From contig OX335651.1 of NCBI GenBank assembly GCA_946894095.1, positions 1,262,501-1,326,500 on the forward strand: a stretch of 64,000 nt of DNA, given 5' to 3'. Below are positions 1-10,215 of the stretch, piece by piece (position 1 is the first letter of the stretch; the number at the start of each line of letters is the position of its first letter). The translations under genes and the position numbers were made by a program. This DNA comes from Incurvaria masculella (taxonomy: Eukaryota; Arthropoda; Insecta; Lepidoptera; Incurvariidae). Below the pieces are notes generated by a model, which saw nothing but the letters and a program-made list of their open reading frames with translations, had not been told where the DNA came from and did no database searches.

Positions 1-560
1 ACAATCAAGTATGAATAATATTCCTGCACGAGATTCTGACCAACCAACCAAATAATGCTTTACTACAATTCGGATGCACAGAGCCCTCGTCATTATTAAT
101 ATCGCAATCCTTCGATATACCTGACCGAACCTCAGACATCCCCCAACACAGCCAGAAATTGAAGGCAAATGTTTTTTATTGCCGTCTTTTAAATTTCAAA
201 AACTTTCAACTTAATATTAAAATTACGCTGTGTCAGGGGGTCATCCGGCAAGCGAGTACTAAAAAGGGTTTCCTAAGAAGGAGCTCAAAGTACAGAAACA
301 TATAATTGAAAAAAAAAAGGTCTTCCTGGTGAAATCTAAATATCTATTGAGTCTAAGGAGTTTATTAGACTAGAGACTTTGTTGAATTTTGCTCAATAAT
401 CAATGTTGCAAGGGCAAGGATTGTAATACATAAAACATATTAACCCATCCTCTATGATTCTGTCAATATGGGCCCCAAAACCCATTCACGAGCAAATCAC
501 CTTTTAGGAAAGAACTTACTATACTTTGGTAAATTAAAAAACCATCATTAAAAAAGGCCA
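1..560. other. No recognised feature
   Basis: A+T-rich DNA with no open frame resembling a known protein. If the Galpha-q gene continues to the left, this is part of its first intron. Confidence 0.4.
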
Positions 561-567
561 AATATAG

Positions 568-905
568 TTTTTGAGACTAAGCAAGTACGTTGCTTTTTCA
601 ACGAATGTGATTTGTATATGAAGAATCGACAGTGAAGCAGGGACACATTAATTAAAGAAAGAGAGCAGTAAAAAGAACTACTTAACGAATATACCTGAAC
701 GCTGGATCCGAACCAGAATAACATAACATTGGCGGGTATTGCATCTACGAATTTTGCCATCTGCTGTATGCCCATTTGGAATTATGCAATAGTCTACCGT
801 AGTCATTGCCTACTACTAACACAGTGTTTAACGCTTTACCTGCATTGCGAACATTGGTAGCAAAGATGGTAGAGCTAGTCCTAGGTTGATTTGAGTAAAT
901 ATATA
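568..905 (+). repeat. Interspersed repeat, approximately 330 bp, copy 1
   Basis: This stretch matches 28843-29178 in the same orientation, including the shared motifs AAGTACGTTGC, GGACACATTA and AAAAAGAACTAC. A second partial start of the same unit follows at about 893-940. No coding capacity or clear terminal inverted repeats were seen. Its class is not recognised. Confidence 0.55.
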
Positions 906-940
906 TTTTCGAGCTACATAAGCAAGTACGTTGCCTTTTT

Positions 941-1915
941 TAGACACATACCTACCTTTGGCAAGGTATGTCTACCAAGGTATGTTTTGCCTGTCCAGCC
1001 TTTAAATACATTGTCGTTCCTTTTACAGATTTCTTGCAGAGTCCTTGCTTCAAGGTTGATTCTAAGTACATATAACATTGAAAATTGCCTGTTAGAAAAA
1101 CACTTGCATATATTAAGGGAAAATTATTACCTATAAATAATTTTTGATAAACATTGTGGAAAAAGCCTTCTCATTGAAAAGTAATCACACTGGTCGAGGC
1201 ATTGGTCAACAATAAATACCTGAAAAGGGTAAACACACCACACCAAAATACTCTGATTGAATGAGTGATTCATTGTTTAGGTGTCTGTCTCGCAAACAAA
1301 GCCCAGAGATAAACAATTTAAACCAGAGCGCAAAGCGAGGAGGAGGTGGGTCCGCAACATCGATGAAGCAATGCCAGAGATTCAGCTGAAGGGATCTAAT
1401 GTATTGTCACAAAACCTGCAATGTGTATGCGTGTCTATCTTTTATCTTGCTTCGAGATAACAACGCAGACAAGCCGACTTGCGGTTTCCAGTGGAATTCC
1501 GAGATGAGAGCAAATTCGGCATGTCGAGATGACACTATTTATTCAATTCAACTCGACACATTGCGGGCATTAGTGTGTTTCCTATGTCATTTGGAAACAG
1601 ACCTTGAGCGCATACAGTTAATGTTGTAAATTATCTCAAGTATTTTTTATTCGGCATGATTTCCAGCATCCTGAATTAGTCACCTAATAGTTCAAAGCTG
1701 TTTGATGGACTTCTAATCATAATGAACGTATGGCAAATATTATTGGAATATGTGCGTTACAGGCTGGTATTGGATCATAAATACTGATCCAATACACTTT
1801 TCGAAGACAAGGCCCATGTTGAAAGTTTGTAAGCTCATCTGTCAAAATGGCAGTTTAGTGTTATCAGTGAGCTTTTAAAGTTGATGACCAAGGAGTGAAA
1901 TAAGGAGTGTCTCAC
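941..1915. other. Probable Galpha-q intron 1, no recognised feature
   Basis: No second Galpha-q exon (P-loop region) could be found here on the minus strand, so the next exon should lie beyond the left edge. Short open frames here look fortuitous. Confidence 0.4.
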
Positions 1916-2033
1916 CCAAGAGCAACAGTTTGAGCTCTCTCCTGGCATCCCGTTTATCTTTGCGGAGCTGGCGCTCGATCTCTTGGTTGATCCGCTTCTG
2001 CTCCTTCGCCTCTTCCGACATACAACACTCCAT
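1916..2033 (-). CDS. Galphaq: G protein alpha-q subunit, coding exon 1 (partial gene)
   Basis: The reverse strand from the ATG at 2033-2031 reads [20 protein letters not shown] and continues to a KLLLLG end, which is the characteristic N-terminus of Galpha-q subunits that couple receptors to phospholipase C-beta at the plasma membrane. Cys3 and Cys4 are the known palmitoylation sites of the family, and the rest forms the N-terminal helix that contacts G beta-gamma. The exon gives 39 codons plus one base and then a GTGAG donor at 1915-1911. The split inside the glycine of LLLLG precedes the P-loop, the usual position in this gene. The catalytic GTPase part lies beyond the left edge. Recognition is by sequence memory of the family. 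Confidence 0.93.
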
Positions 2034-2600
2034 GGCGAAGCGGCCGCGGTGGCGTCGCCCTCACTGCACTGCGGCACTAACACGGCGGCGGGCACATCAC
2101 AAGCACGGCACGGGTACGATGGGCACGGCGCGCGAACGGCGAACGCGCGGCGGCCTAGCAGGGTGTGGTGACGCGCGCGGGCCAATGTCGCCGCGAGCGC
2201 GATCCCGCCGGTTATATACACCACGCGATAATCTCGTTACGGTAACCGGATAATGGCCTCGCGCGCCGCGCGTGCGGCTAACTAGATTATCGGCGACGGC
2301 GGATGGCCGGCTGGTTCGGCGGGCGCTAGAGGTGCGCGGCGCGGACCGCCTTCTCAATATGGCGCCGGGAGCGAGGAGCGGCGCAGTGCGCGTGCGCCGA
2401 GCGGCTCCTCCCCGCGCGCGGCCTGCGCGCTCAATTCTGCACTGCACGAACGACCCTTCCACTGCAACGGAACCTCGGGCTCCGGCAGAGACTTGGGGAG
2501 CGGCTCTACCTGCAAAGTCCCTTCGGGTGGAGCGACGGGTGACAAGTACTTCCACTGTCAAAACTCAAAAGTACACGGCCCTTGGAAACTGGCAACATTT
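2034..2600 (-). promoter_or_regulatory. GC-rich 5' region and probable promoter of Galpha-q
   Basis: About 550 bases rich in G, C and CpG stand out sharply from the A+T-rich surroundings and lie immediately upstream of the Galpha-q start codon. It probably holds the 5' untranslated region and promoter. Open frames on both strands here are of the kind any GC-rich sequence gives. No TATA box or initiator could be assigned. Confidence 0.6.
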
Positions 2601-2937
2601 CATCGGCTTTTTGAACTAACCTCCAACTACCAATCATTTATGAGTAAAACTCATCATAGTATCTCGCTATTACACTGCAGTTAGAGCGAGACAACAATAA
2701 AAGTGTTGCCAGAACTATAAATAACAGTCAGCTCAATCAAAATGTATTTTCCAAACACTTTGAAGGCTTGGTAGCTGAGTAGAAACTAGCGAAGTCTACC
2801 TTTTTTTGTTTTTGTCATATCTCTATTGACGTGTCTCATTGTGTTACTTCGTGACATGTAAGTGTAAATGTTGTGTCCTAGGAAGCTTTCCGGATATGTC
2901 CCGACATGTCCGGCTATTTTTACCCTCTGCATATGCA

Positions 2938-3100
2938 CTCATGAAGCGAAAACACGATTTCAACAAACATCAAATGTTATGTTGGGTCATTGCACTATAA
3001 ATAGAATAATTCGATAGTGACAACACTAGTGTGACTTGTGGCTGTCATTTAATGGGTACGAACGTTTTGTGACTCACTGGTGAGTTTCTGTCAAACTCTA
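2938..3100 (-). repeat. Interspersed repeat (CACCGGTGAG family), reverse copy
   Basis: The reverse complement matches 3975-4168 and 59965-60157, sharing the ACATCAAATGTTATGTTG tract, a TCATTGCACT tract and a GACTCACTGGTGAG end. No coding capacity was seen. Confidence 0.5.
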
Positions 3101-3326
3101 TACAGAAAAAAGTAGGCATATTTTTTTCTACGTAGACAGAACCGAACACGAGAACTTTTCGCTTTCGCTTTCCTGAGTAGATAGGCAGGAATCTGATTTA
3201 TACATTAGTACAGAGGTTGCTCTCAAATCATTGTACTCTTGATTTTCTATGGTTTTTTGTAGTTAATTTTGTAGTTTTTTTTAGCTGCAATAATAATTAT
3301 GTATGTGTATTTTGACGCTTTGTTTA

Positions 3327-3485
3327 GGTCCGAGTGCACGAAAGGACAACAAATCAAAATCAACGTCAAATTATGATTAATAACGTCACTTTGTGTTGAC
3401 AGTATGGAAGGAACTCTATGCGGTTCACTAAAAGTGACGTGTTTGAACATTGATTAACTCAGCCGTCTCGTCGTGCAATCGGGGC
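3327..3485 (+). mobile_element. TTA/TAA-flanked MITE, copy 1
   Basis: A 159-bp element starts GTCCGAGTGCACGAA and ends TTCGTGCAATCGGGGC, which are imperfect inverted ends. It is flanked by TTA on both sides (3324-3326 and 3486-3488). Inside are two inverted motifs, AACACGTCACTTT-like and AAAAGTGACGTGTTTGAACA. A three-base TWA duplication and short inverted ends fit the PIF/Harbinger superfamily by general knowledge. Five further copies lie in the window. Confidence 0.7.
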
Positions 3486-3628
3486 TTAGTCATGCTAATG
3501 CAACAGTTCATGACAAAAGATCATTTTATTTGCAAAGACTGTAACATGTTACCAATCGGAGATGGCCAGTGCCCAGAAACAGCACCCGTCCATCAGTATT
3601 ATGCCGGGTCCAGCCATCGCCTCTCTTA

Positions 3629-3780
3629 GGGCCGAGTGCACGAAAGGACAAAAATCAACGTCAAAGTATGATTAAACACGTCATTTTGTGTGGACAGTAT
3701 GGAAGGAACTCTATGCGGTTCACAAAAAGTGACGTGTTTGAACATTGCTTAATTCAGTCGTCTCTTCGTGCAATCAGGGC
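3629..3780 (+). mobile_element. TTA/TAA-flanked MITE, copy 2
   Basis: Same family as the copy 144 bases to the left and in the same orientation. TTA duplications are at 3626-3628 and 3781-3783. The right end reads CAATCAGGGC. Confidence 0.7.
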
Positions 3781-3974
3781 TTAATCATATTTCAGGGAAA
3801 GAGGTGACCCAACCAGGCGTCGACGCAAACACAGAATAAGTAATAGTCCGCAAGCAAGGTCTTTGAAACGATGCTAGTGGAAACAAGAAAACATGAGAAT
3901 CATTGTACACTTCTTTTCAATACTATTATTTCGGCCATGAAAGCTGCAGTGTCCAGGGGTTTCAACTCTTGAAA

Positions 3975-4168
3975 TTCTCACTTGTGGTTCACCGGTGAGT
4001 CACAACGCTTTCGTACTCATGAAATGACAGCCACGAGTCATACTAATGTTGTCCCTTTCGAACTATTCTAATTAGAGTGCAATGACGCTAACATAACATT
4101 TGATGTTTGGCGAGAACGTCTCACTTTCATCTGTGACTAACTCGCTTTCATTTTCCTGAGTAGATCAC
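3975..4168 (+). repeat. Interspersed repeat (CACCGGTGAG family)
   Basis: Starts near GTTCACCGGTGAGTCACAAC and ends near TTTTCCTGAGTAGAT. It is closely matched at 59965-60157 and in reverse at 2938-3100. Confidence 0.55.
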
Positions 4169-4349
4169 ATAGTATTATAATGAAGAGAATAACATCATCC
4201 CTCTCAAACGTTCACCAATCACCTTTTAACAATATCCTATTATTTTTATTGTTCCTTTCTCACTTGGCTCTAATCTAACGCTTTAGGCCTTGTTACAATG
4301 CGTGAAAATTTGGCGGCATTTTTTTTAGAAGACTGATTGCCCCTACGTA

Positions 4350-4568
4350 CAGTCGAACAAAGAGTTAAGGATACACATCCGCTTGAATGAAAAGATGAAC
4401 ACTCGAAATACTTTGACTTTTGGAAACAATTATAGGGTTAAGCATTGATACAAACATAGTTAAGGATGTCTACTAGTTACTGAGTAAACAAAACCCTAAC
4501 AAAATTGAATCTGAAGTTGTATTTTTTATGTTTAGCCGAAAGTGTATCCTTAAACCTTTTGTTGACTG
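4350..4568 (+). mobile_element. Tc1-like MITE
   Basis: The left end reads CAGTCGAACAAAGAGTTAAG and the reverse of the right end reads CAGTCAACAAAAGGTTTAAG, both continuing into GGATACAC. These are imperfect inverted ends of about 28 bp around a 219-bp non-coding element. TA precedes the left end, but TG follows the right end. CAGT termini next to TA are typical of Tc1/mariner elements. Confidence 0.5.
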
Positions 4569-5253
4569 TGCATACATATTTTACATGGACTGAATGGAGG
4601 AAGGACTCATATTTTTTTCAAGTAATGCTTGCTCTTCATTTAAGAAATTGTTGGTACCGGTGTTCCTAAGCGTAGCCCGAACATAGCTTGGCGGAGGAGT
4701 GTCAGAGGCGCCAAAATTTTAATTTAGATAGCTTTGCAACGCCAATAAGTCCGCTTTCTACATAAATACAAAGTGTGAACCCAATAATACAATAACGGTA
4801 ATTGATAACCGTTTTATTTAATCTAAGAATAGCGCCTTGCAGCCATGAATATTCAATCAACGTATTCAGTAAGCATCTCGAACGAAGGAGGTAAGATATT
4901 CCAGATGACACCCACGAGATTTGGAACTGCGGAGGATGCGAAAATAATGCCATGCTTAAAGGAATCCAGGATTTGTTTTAGAGGAAATCGTTTACGGACC
5001 CGATTGATAATGAATCTGAAGGATCGGTTGGTTCATTTTTTATGTCGACCGTGAATTTAGTAGGAAGGGGATGGAGAGTTGGCGTTATGCAGCTATGAAA
5101 CGCATTCTCCATGGCACCGGGAGTCCCGACACGAAAGAAATTTGCCCTAGCCTCATAATTATTTTGCAATTTCATGCAAAATGTGCGCTCTTCAAAAATA
5201 TAGCTTTTTCTCAAAAAGTATAAAGTTTTGAGCTAAATTAATGAATTGGTTGC
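4569..5253. other. Intergenic, no recognised feature
   Basis: Short open frames on both strands do not resemble known proteins. No repeat shared with the rest of the window was seen. Confidence 0.35.
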
Positions 5254-5807
5254 TTAAGGCGGCCCAACCCGGCGGGCCTAATTAACTCATTCGCGGGCAC
5301 GGTACAAAACCGTGCTGTTGCGCTCTGGGAACTTCTCTGTTTCAAAGAATAAGACAGGTTCCGTGATGAGGAAGATGCAACATGTCCACAAAAAAGACAA
5401 TGTTCATAGTGTATGATTTGGTAAGATTTACGAAAATTTTAATTTCAAAACGACTTATACCTAAAAGTAAACCACGACCGCTGTAGTCAAAAATCTAACA
5501 AAAACTAAATAGATCATAAATCTTGATTAAATAAGCTATGTCTGATGACTAATCTTTTTACGATGTTCTTACTTTATCATTGCGTAATCCACCTCCAAAG
5601 TTATTGTATAAAACGCGCAAAAAATTCGAACTTTCGGACCTTATAACTTGGAAACCAAACACAATTTTACAATGCCAATGGTCATCAGACATCTAGTTCG
5701 ATCGAATAAAGCTATTTTGACCAAAATTTTGGATCTCTGACAAGAAATATGGGCGTGATCTTCTTTCCCCTTTTGTATGGGGAGATGAGCGGGTTGGGCC
5801 ACCTTAA
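5254..5807 (+). mobile_element. TTAA-flanked element family 1, complete copy (554 bp)
   Basis: The ends are TTAAGGCGGCCCAACCCGG and, on the reverse strand, TTAAGGTGGCCCAACCCGC. The inverted ends are about 20 bp and include the TTAA. The body is non-coding. Other copies are at 43256-43808, 29864-30150 (reverse, partial) and 62186-63174 (reverse, split by a SINE). TTAA target duplication is the hallmark of piggyBac-type transposons, so this is probably a non-autonomous piggyBac-like element. Confidence 0.65.
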
Positions 5808-6028
5808 GGGCGAATTTTTCAATCCTCAGATAGTACTTATCGGACTTACAAATTCACGTACCTATGTCAAAAGACGGATAGTCATAGCCGGAGAATTATA
5901 TCTTCCATCACATTTATTTTACAAATAAACATATGAATTTACTATATCGGATGGATAAGCAGAAGCGTAAATAAATCCATCGAATAGTTATCTGGCTGTT
6001 TATCAGACCATTGAAAAATAGGCCTTAA
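5804..6028 (+). mobile_element. TTAA-flanked element family 3
   Basis: The left end is TTAAGGGCGAATTTTTCAAT and the reverse of the right end is TTAAGGCCTATTTTTCAAT. The element shares its left TTAA with the right TTAA of the family 1 copy, so the two lie back to back. An interrupted relative is at 54546-54606 plus 54983-55020. Confidence 0.55.
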
Positions 6029-6068
6029 GTGTATACACATATGCATATTGGTATTCTTTTAACTTACA

Positions 6069-6170
6069 AACAACCGTTAATAGGAGAACAATTCGGTACA
6101 AAATGCGTGTGACCGACAGACACCAGAGCCCGACCCTTTTTTCGCTTTTTGCAACGGGACCCTAAAAAGA
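6069..6170 (+). repeat. Short shared repeat fragment
   Basis: The tract from about AACCGTTAATAGGA through TGACCGACAGAC and CCAGAGCC to GGGACCCTAA recurs at 35679-35768. Its class is unknown. Confidence 0.4.
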
Positions 6171-6530
6171 AAGGAGATGTACCAACTAGCCTCTATGAGA
6201 CCCGCTGCTGTTTCTAACTTTCTAAAACCATACAAACATAGTCGCAGACGTGTTGGAGGGTGTGTGTGGGTGGGAAGAGGGAATAAGGAAGGACGGCAGT
6301 AGCGACCGAAACCATTTGTATGGGGGTGGCAGAGCCTCGTATGAGTGATAAGTGAAAATGCATTTATGGTAGTCAGTTCGCTTACGAATTCGGATCATCA
6401 AATGTTCTTTGCACCAAAAAGCGTACTATGAAGTTCTTACGTGTCGTTGGAACTCGAGAATATTAGAAGCCTGAGTCCATTAATATATAACTGTAATGAT
6501 AAGCGTTATGAGATAACACCAAAAATAAAC

Positions 6531-6934
6531 AGCCCGTTGTCTAGGGGCTAGAGGACTTGCCTTTTATGCGAGAGGTCTGGGTTCAAATCCTCGCCCGGAC
6601 ATGCACCACTTTCTTTCTCTTTCTGAGTTGGATAAGTGCATTTCGTTACGAATGAGAGCTGTTCCATGGTTCGGAACCCATGTAAAACTGTAGGCCCCTT
6701 CCCCCTACTAGGTAGTAGGGTTAAGCCCGCCCGGGTTGGTACCACCGCAATGGATGAAACTATGGTTAAAGCGGCAATGAAAAATTGTCTGTGTCTTCCA
6801 TCCAGTTCAATGTAGCCGTGCTCACAAAGGGAAGGTCCTGGCATGGCACCTAATTCCTTCGGGAATGTGGTGTATTGGGCTAATATCATAACGGTAGTTG
6901 TGTGGCCATCCATGTCAGGTCGCAAAAAAAAAAA
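6531..6934 (+). mobile_element. SINE with tRNA-like head
   Basis: The first 70 bases (6531-6600) resemble a tRNA, with an A-box-like TCTAGGGGCTAGAGG and a B box GGTTCAAATCC that fits the RNA polymerase III consensus. The body follows (CCATGGTTCGGAACCC, GCCCGGGTTGGTACC, GGTCCTGGCATGGCACCTA, GTATTGGGCTAAT) and the element ends in a run of A. The same body carries a 5S-like head in other copies. Confidence 0.7.
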
Positions 6935-7920
6935 TACGGATAACACATCCGTAAAATTTAAGTATTACCACAGGACCTTTAGAATACCTTTAGTAATCAT
7001 ATGGAGGACCTTGTAAACATTAGGTGTATGAACAAAACACACATTTTATTTTTATTGAATTTAATTTTTAAGGGGTATTATACCTATAAGGTGCTACATA
7101 TATTAAATCAGATTATCGTATCGTAACGAATATCTATATTGTTCCATTAAATGTTATTATCGTAAGCATTTTGAATATTCAATTTGAATAACCTAGATGT
7201 TTTAAGTTTCTTAAACAGTATTTCTATATCTTATTCGACAAATAAAAAGTCGAGATCACAAAATAACATCAGTCATATTTACGCAATAAAGTTAGGTATT
7301 TATAATTATAGGGGAGACCACGGAATATGGTTTGTTCTAGACCGAGTCAAAACCGTAAGGAATAGAACACAATGTTATTTCAGCGCTTTTAATTAGACTG
7401 CGTCGTAAAGGAAATTAGTTAACTTTGAAAAGGTTAGTTTCAAGGTTTGTTTGGCACGGGTGTTTGCCTGATGATGGACCAAATGTTTGGTTCGAAACTC
7501 GGTTCGAAACGTCGTGAAATATTATCGACACACCGTGAGTAATCCGTTTTCCACAAACCTTAAAATGAGGTTAGTTTCAAATCAATTAGATAATAATGCC
7601 GTATCCATTAAATACATGAAATAATGACTATTACGGCTGGAAAATAATAACAATATTGAGGCAACCGAAAAACGATAAAAGAAAATATTTCAATGACATG
7701 TGTGCTTACAGCGAATTGTGTTCCAATAGGTGACAGTATAGTACAACAGTTCTTAAAATTAGAAACTTTGTATATTCCTGGTGTGTCACCCGCAAGAACT
7801 TTAGAGGCGTTCACAAACATTTTTGTCGATGTTGCCATTGAGGGCGCTTGCGAATAGAATGTTTAAAAAAATACAGGATTATACCGATGTCCGATTTTAC
7901 CGAGGTATGCGGCTTTGTAC
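6935..7920. other. Intergenic, no recognised feature
   Basis: A+T-rich sequence. Small open frames at 7184-7396 and 7608-7838 are not recognisable. Confidence 0.35.
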
Positions 7921-8061
7921 GAGTCCGAGTGCACGAAAGGACAAAACAATCATAATCAACTTCACTTTTTATGGACAGTATGGAAGGAATTCCATGCGGT
8001 TCACTAAAAGTGACGTGTTTGAACATTGATTAACACCGCCGTCTCTTCGTGCAATCGGGGC
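7921..8061 (+). mobile_element. TTA/TAA-flanked MITE, copy 3
   Basis: Matches the family throughout, with the right end at CAATCGGGGC followed by TTA. The left flank is TAC, so the target duplication has decayed or the left end is altered. Confidence 0.6.
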
Positions 8062-8063
8062 TT

Positions 8064-8185
8064 AGGCTGAGATACATAGTCCTTTGGGTCCATAGTACTT
8101 TGGGATGACTGTTTGACACATTTTGTATGGACGAAATCTCAAAATAATGCAAAATCTGTTATTATACTGCTATTTATCTCAGCCT
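8064..8185 (+). mobile_element. Short MITE with AGGCTGAGATA ends
   Basis: A 122-bp non-coding element whose left end AGGCTGAGATACATAG is inverted at the right end as CTATTTATCTCAGCCT, with one mismatch. It abuts the preceding MITE. No other copy was seen. Confidence 0.45.
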
Positions 8186-8395
8186 CTGTATATTAGTCTC
8201 AGGTGTTTAGTCAACTAAGTTTAACAATACCTGTCATGTCATTATCGTAGTCAGGTTGCTCTTCACTAATGTATACCTATATAATGTTCGTTGTGAGCAG
8301 TAGTAATCTATTAACGCTACAGACTAGTGTTAAAAAAAATACAAAGCTGACGAAGTTTCTTGTTGGTTCTTCTTCTCTAGAAGTAATCATAAACG

Positions 8396-8501
8396 GAAGG
8401 CGCTGGCATGGCACCTAATTCCTTCGGGAATGTGGTGTATTGGGCTACTATCATAACGGTAGTTGTGTGGTATTAGCCATCCATGTTAGGTTCCATAAAA
8501 A
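8396..8501 (+). mobile_element. 5'-truncated SINE
   Basis: Only the last 105 bases of the SINE body are present, from GCGCTGGCATGGCACCTA to GCCATCCATGTTAGG and a short A tail. It has the CTTCGGGAAT variant found in the tRNA-headed copy at 6531. Confidence 0.65.
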
Positions 8502-9900
8502 CATAACTTAACCCTTACACAACCTTCACGCACTTCTTACACATACATACACACCCTACTCACGCTTCTTACAAAGATTCCAGCACCCCCCCCCCCCCAT
8601 ATGTCCGATTAACCTTTAGGATATTTTTGAATTTGTATTCTTACATCATAGGTACCTATAACGTCAACAAAATTTTCAAATTATGAAACTTTATAATTGG
8701 CTTAACAATTTGATAAATACCTGTACTATTTGTAACCATAAGTAGCTGTTAAGTTTCTATATTAAATAAAAAATAAAATAAAATAAAAGAACCGGCAGAA
8801 AAAGATAGAGAAAAAAAATTACTAATCCGAGTGTGTAATTTACGTCTTATGGACGAAATAAAGAAACTGAAACTAAAGTACTATTGAATAAAAGGTAAAA
8901 TGTATACGCTAAGTCTTAAATTAACACATAATGTATTAGAATATCACAAGTTTAATGAAAACCAACACCAAAAGTGCTTGCAGCACTCTTTAGGTTCGCG
9001 CGGCCATAGATTAAAGAGGAATGTATAGATAATATGTGGTAGAGATTTATAAAGTCATACCATTGTTGAATGGAGATAATAATATTCCAAAATCCTCTTT
9101 AATTTATGCTCCGGTCGACATATCGTCTTGCTATTTTAAAAACCCTGATTTTATAATTTTACTAGTGATATAACAAAATATGTACTAGAATTTTATATAC
9201 CAAGGTATTTGATTGATATTATAATTTCTATGGCCATATTCAGTGATATTACCAGATCAAATGATTGGTCACTTATTAACTTCCATATAAAAATAACCAT
9301 AACCTCTTTATACAATTCGACCTTTTTCAACTATTCAATTATTCAATTTAATTATTTGGGGACGACACGATATTCTACACAGATTTATTATAATACTACA
9401 GAATGTATCCAGTTAAAATCCTTATGTCATCACTGAAATTGTTTTTGTATTGTTTTATATCACGGCTCTAACAATATCACAGTGTATACATACCGATTTA
9501 CTGACAGCTCTTCCCCAAATGCTACTTGATACAATCATCTGAGTTTTTTTCTATAAAATATAACTAATAATAACTGATTCTCAATTGAAATAGACAGTAA
9601 AATACTTTTAACAACGTAATTAGAGTTAAATAAATATTTCTGAAAGTTAAAAATATCACATAAAATAAGACACCAAATCATACCAGCTGAACCATCGTAT
9701 TATGATTTTAAACCTGTATTAAAAAAAATAAAAATATCAAGAAACACTAAATACCGTCCGACCGTTTCTCCTTTGCAATGTTGGTTGCGAAATTAATATG
9801 TAAATCTTACGTTAACTTTTCGCGAGTTCTGCTCACGATTAATAGATTTCTCATTGTACTAGTGGGACTTCTCAATTTTCCACTCTACAGGACTTAAAGA
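8502..9900. other. A+T-rich 3' flank of the FAAH2-like gene
   Basis: No coding sequence recognised. On the minus strand the nearest AATAAA after the FAAH2 stop is at 9389-9384, about 510 bases downstream, and may be its polyadenylation signal. A run of C lies at 8587-8598. Confidence 0.35.
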
Positions 9901-10215
9901 CTAAGCCACATTGTTATTCACCTTTCCATTGCTAACCAGGTTCATATTGGGAGGTACCCAACCTCCGAACGCTTTTTCCAATTCCTTTGCGACGGCGATC
10001 GTCAAGTGATCGTTGTATTTTTCGGCGACTATCTGAAGGCCGACAGGAAGGCCATCCTCTGTTAAGCCAAGGGGACAGTTGGTGACCGGAAGGCCGAGAA
10101 CGTTGAATATGGTCAGATAGCTGAGGTTAAGGAATCTGTAGAAGACCTGATAGTGTACGTGGGCGGTGTAGGGGAAGGTAGGGTAGAACAACACGCAGTC
10201 GTCGGCTAGAACATC
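9901..10215 (-). CDS. FAAH2: FAAH2-like exon 9 (C-terminus)
   Basis: Opens after a TTTCAG acceptor with [18 protein letters not shown] and contains [20 protein letters not shown] followed by VGLQIV, the conserved C-terminal amidase-signature segment where the hydrophobic pocket is completed. The stop is TAG at 9903-9901. It gives 104 residues. Confidence 0.92.
   Translation of the reverse strand, partial: DVLADDCVLFYPTFPYTAHVHYQVFYRFLNLSYLTIFNVLGLPVTNCPLGLTEDGLPVGLQIVAEKYNDHLTIAVAKELEKAFGGWVPPNMNLVSNGKVNNNVA

Noticed and set aside
1835..2561. Longer open frames over the GC-rich Galpha-q region on both strands
   Set aside because: GC-rich DNA has few stop codons. The recognisable Galpha-q exon uses a different frame from these.
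6531..6600. Possible functional tRNA gene
   Set aside because: The acceptor ends do not pair properly and it runs directly into the SINE body, so it is the SINE head.
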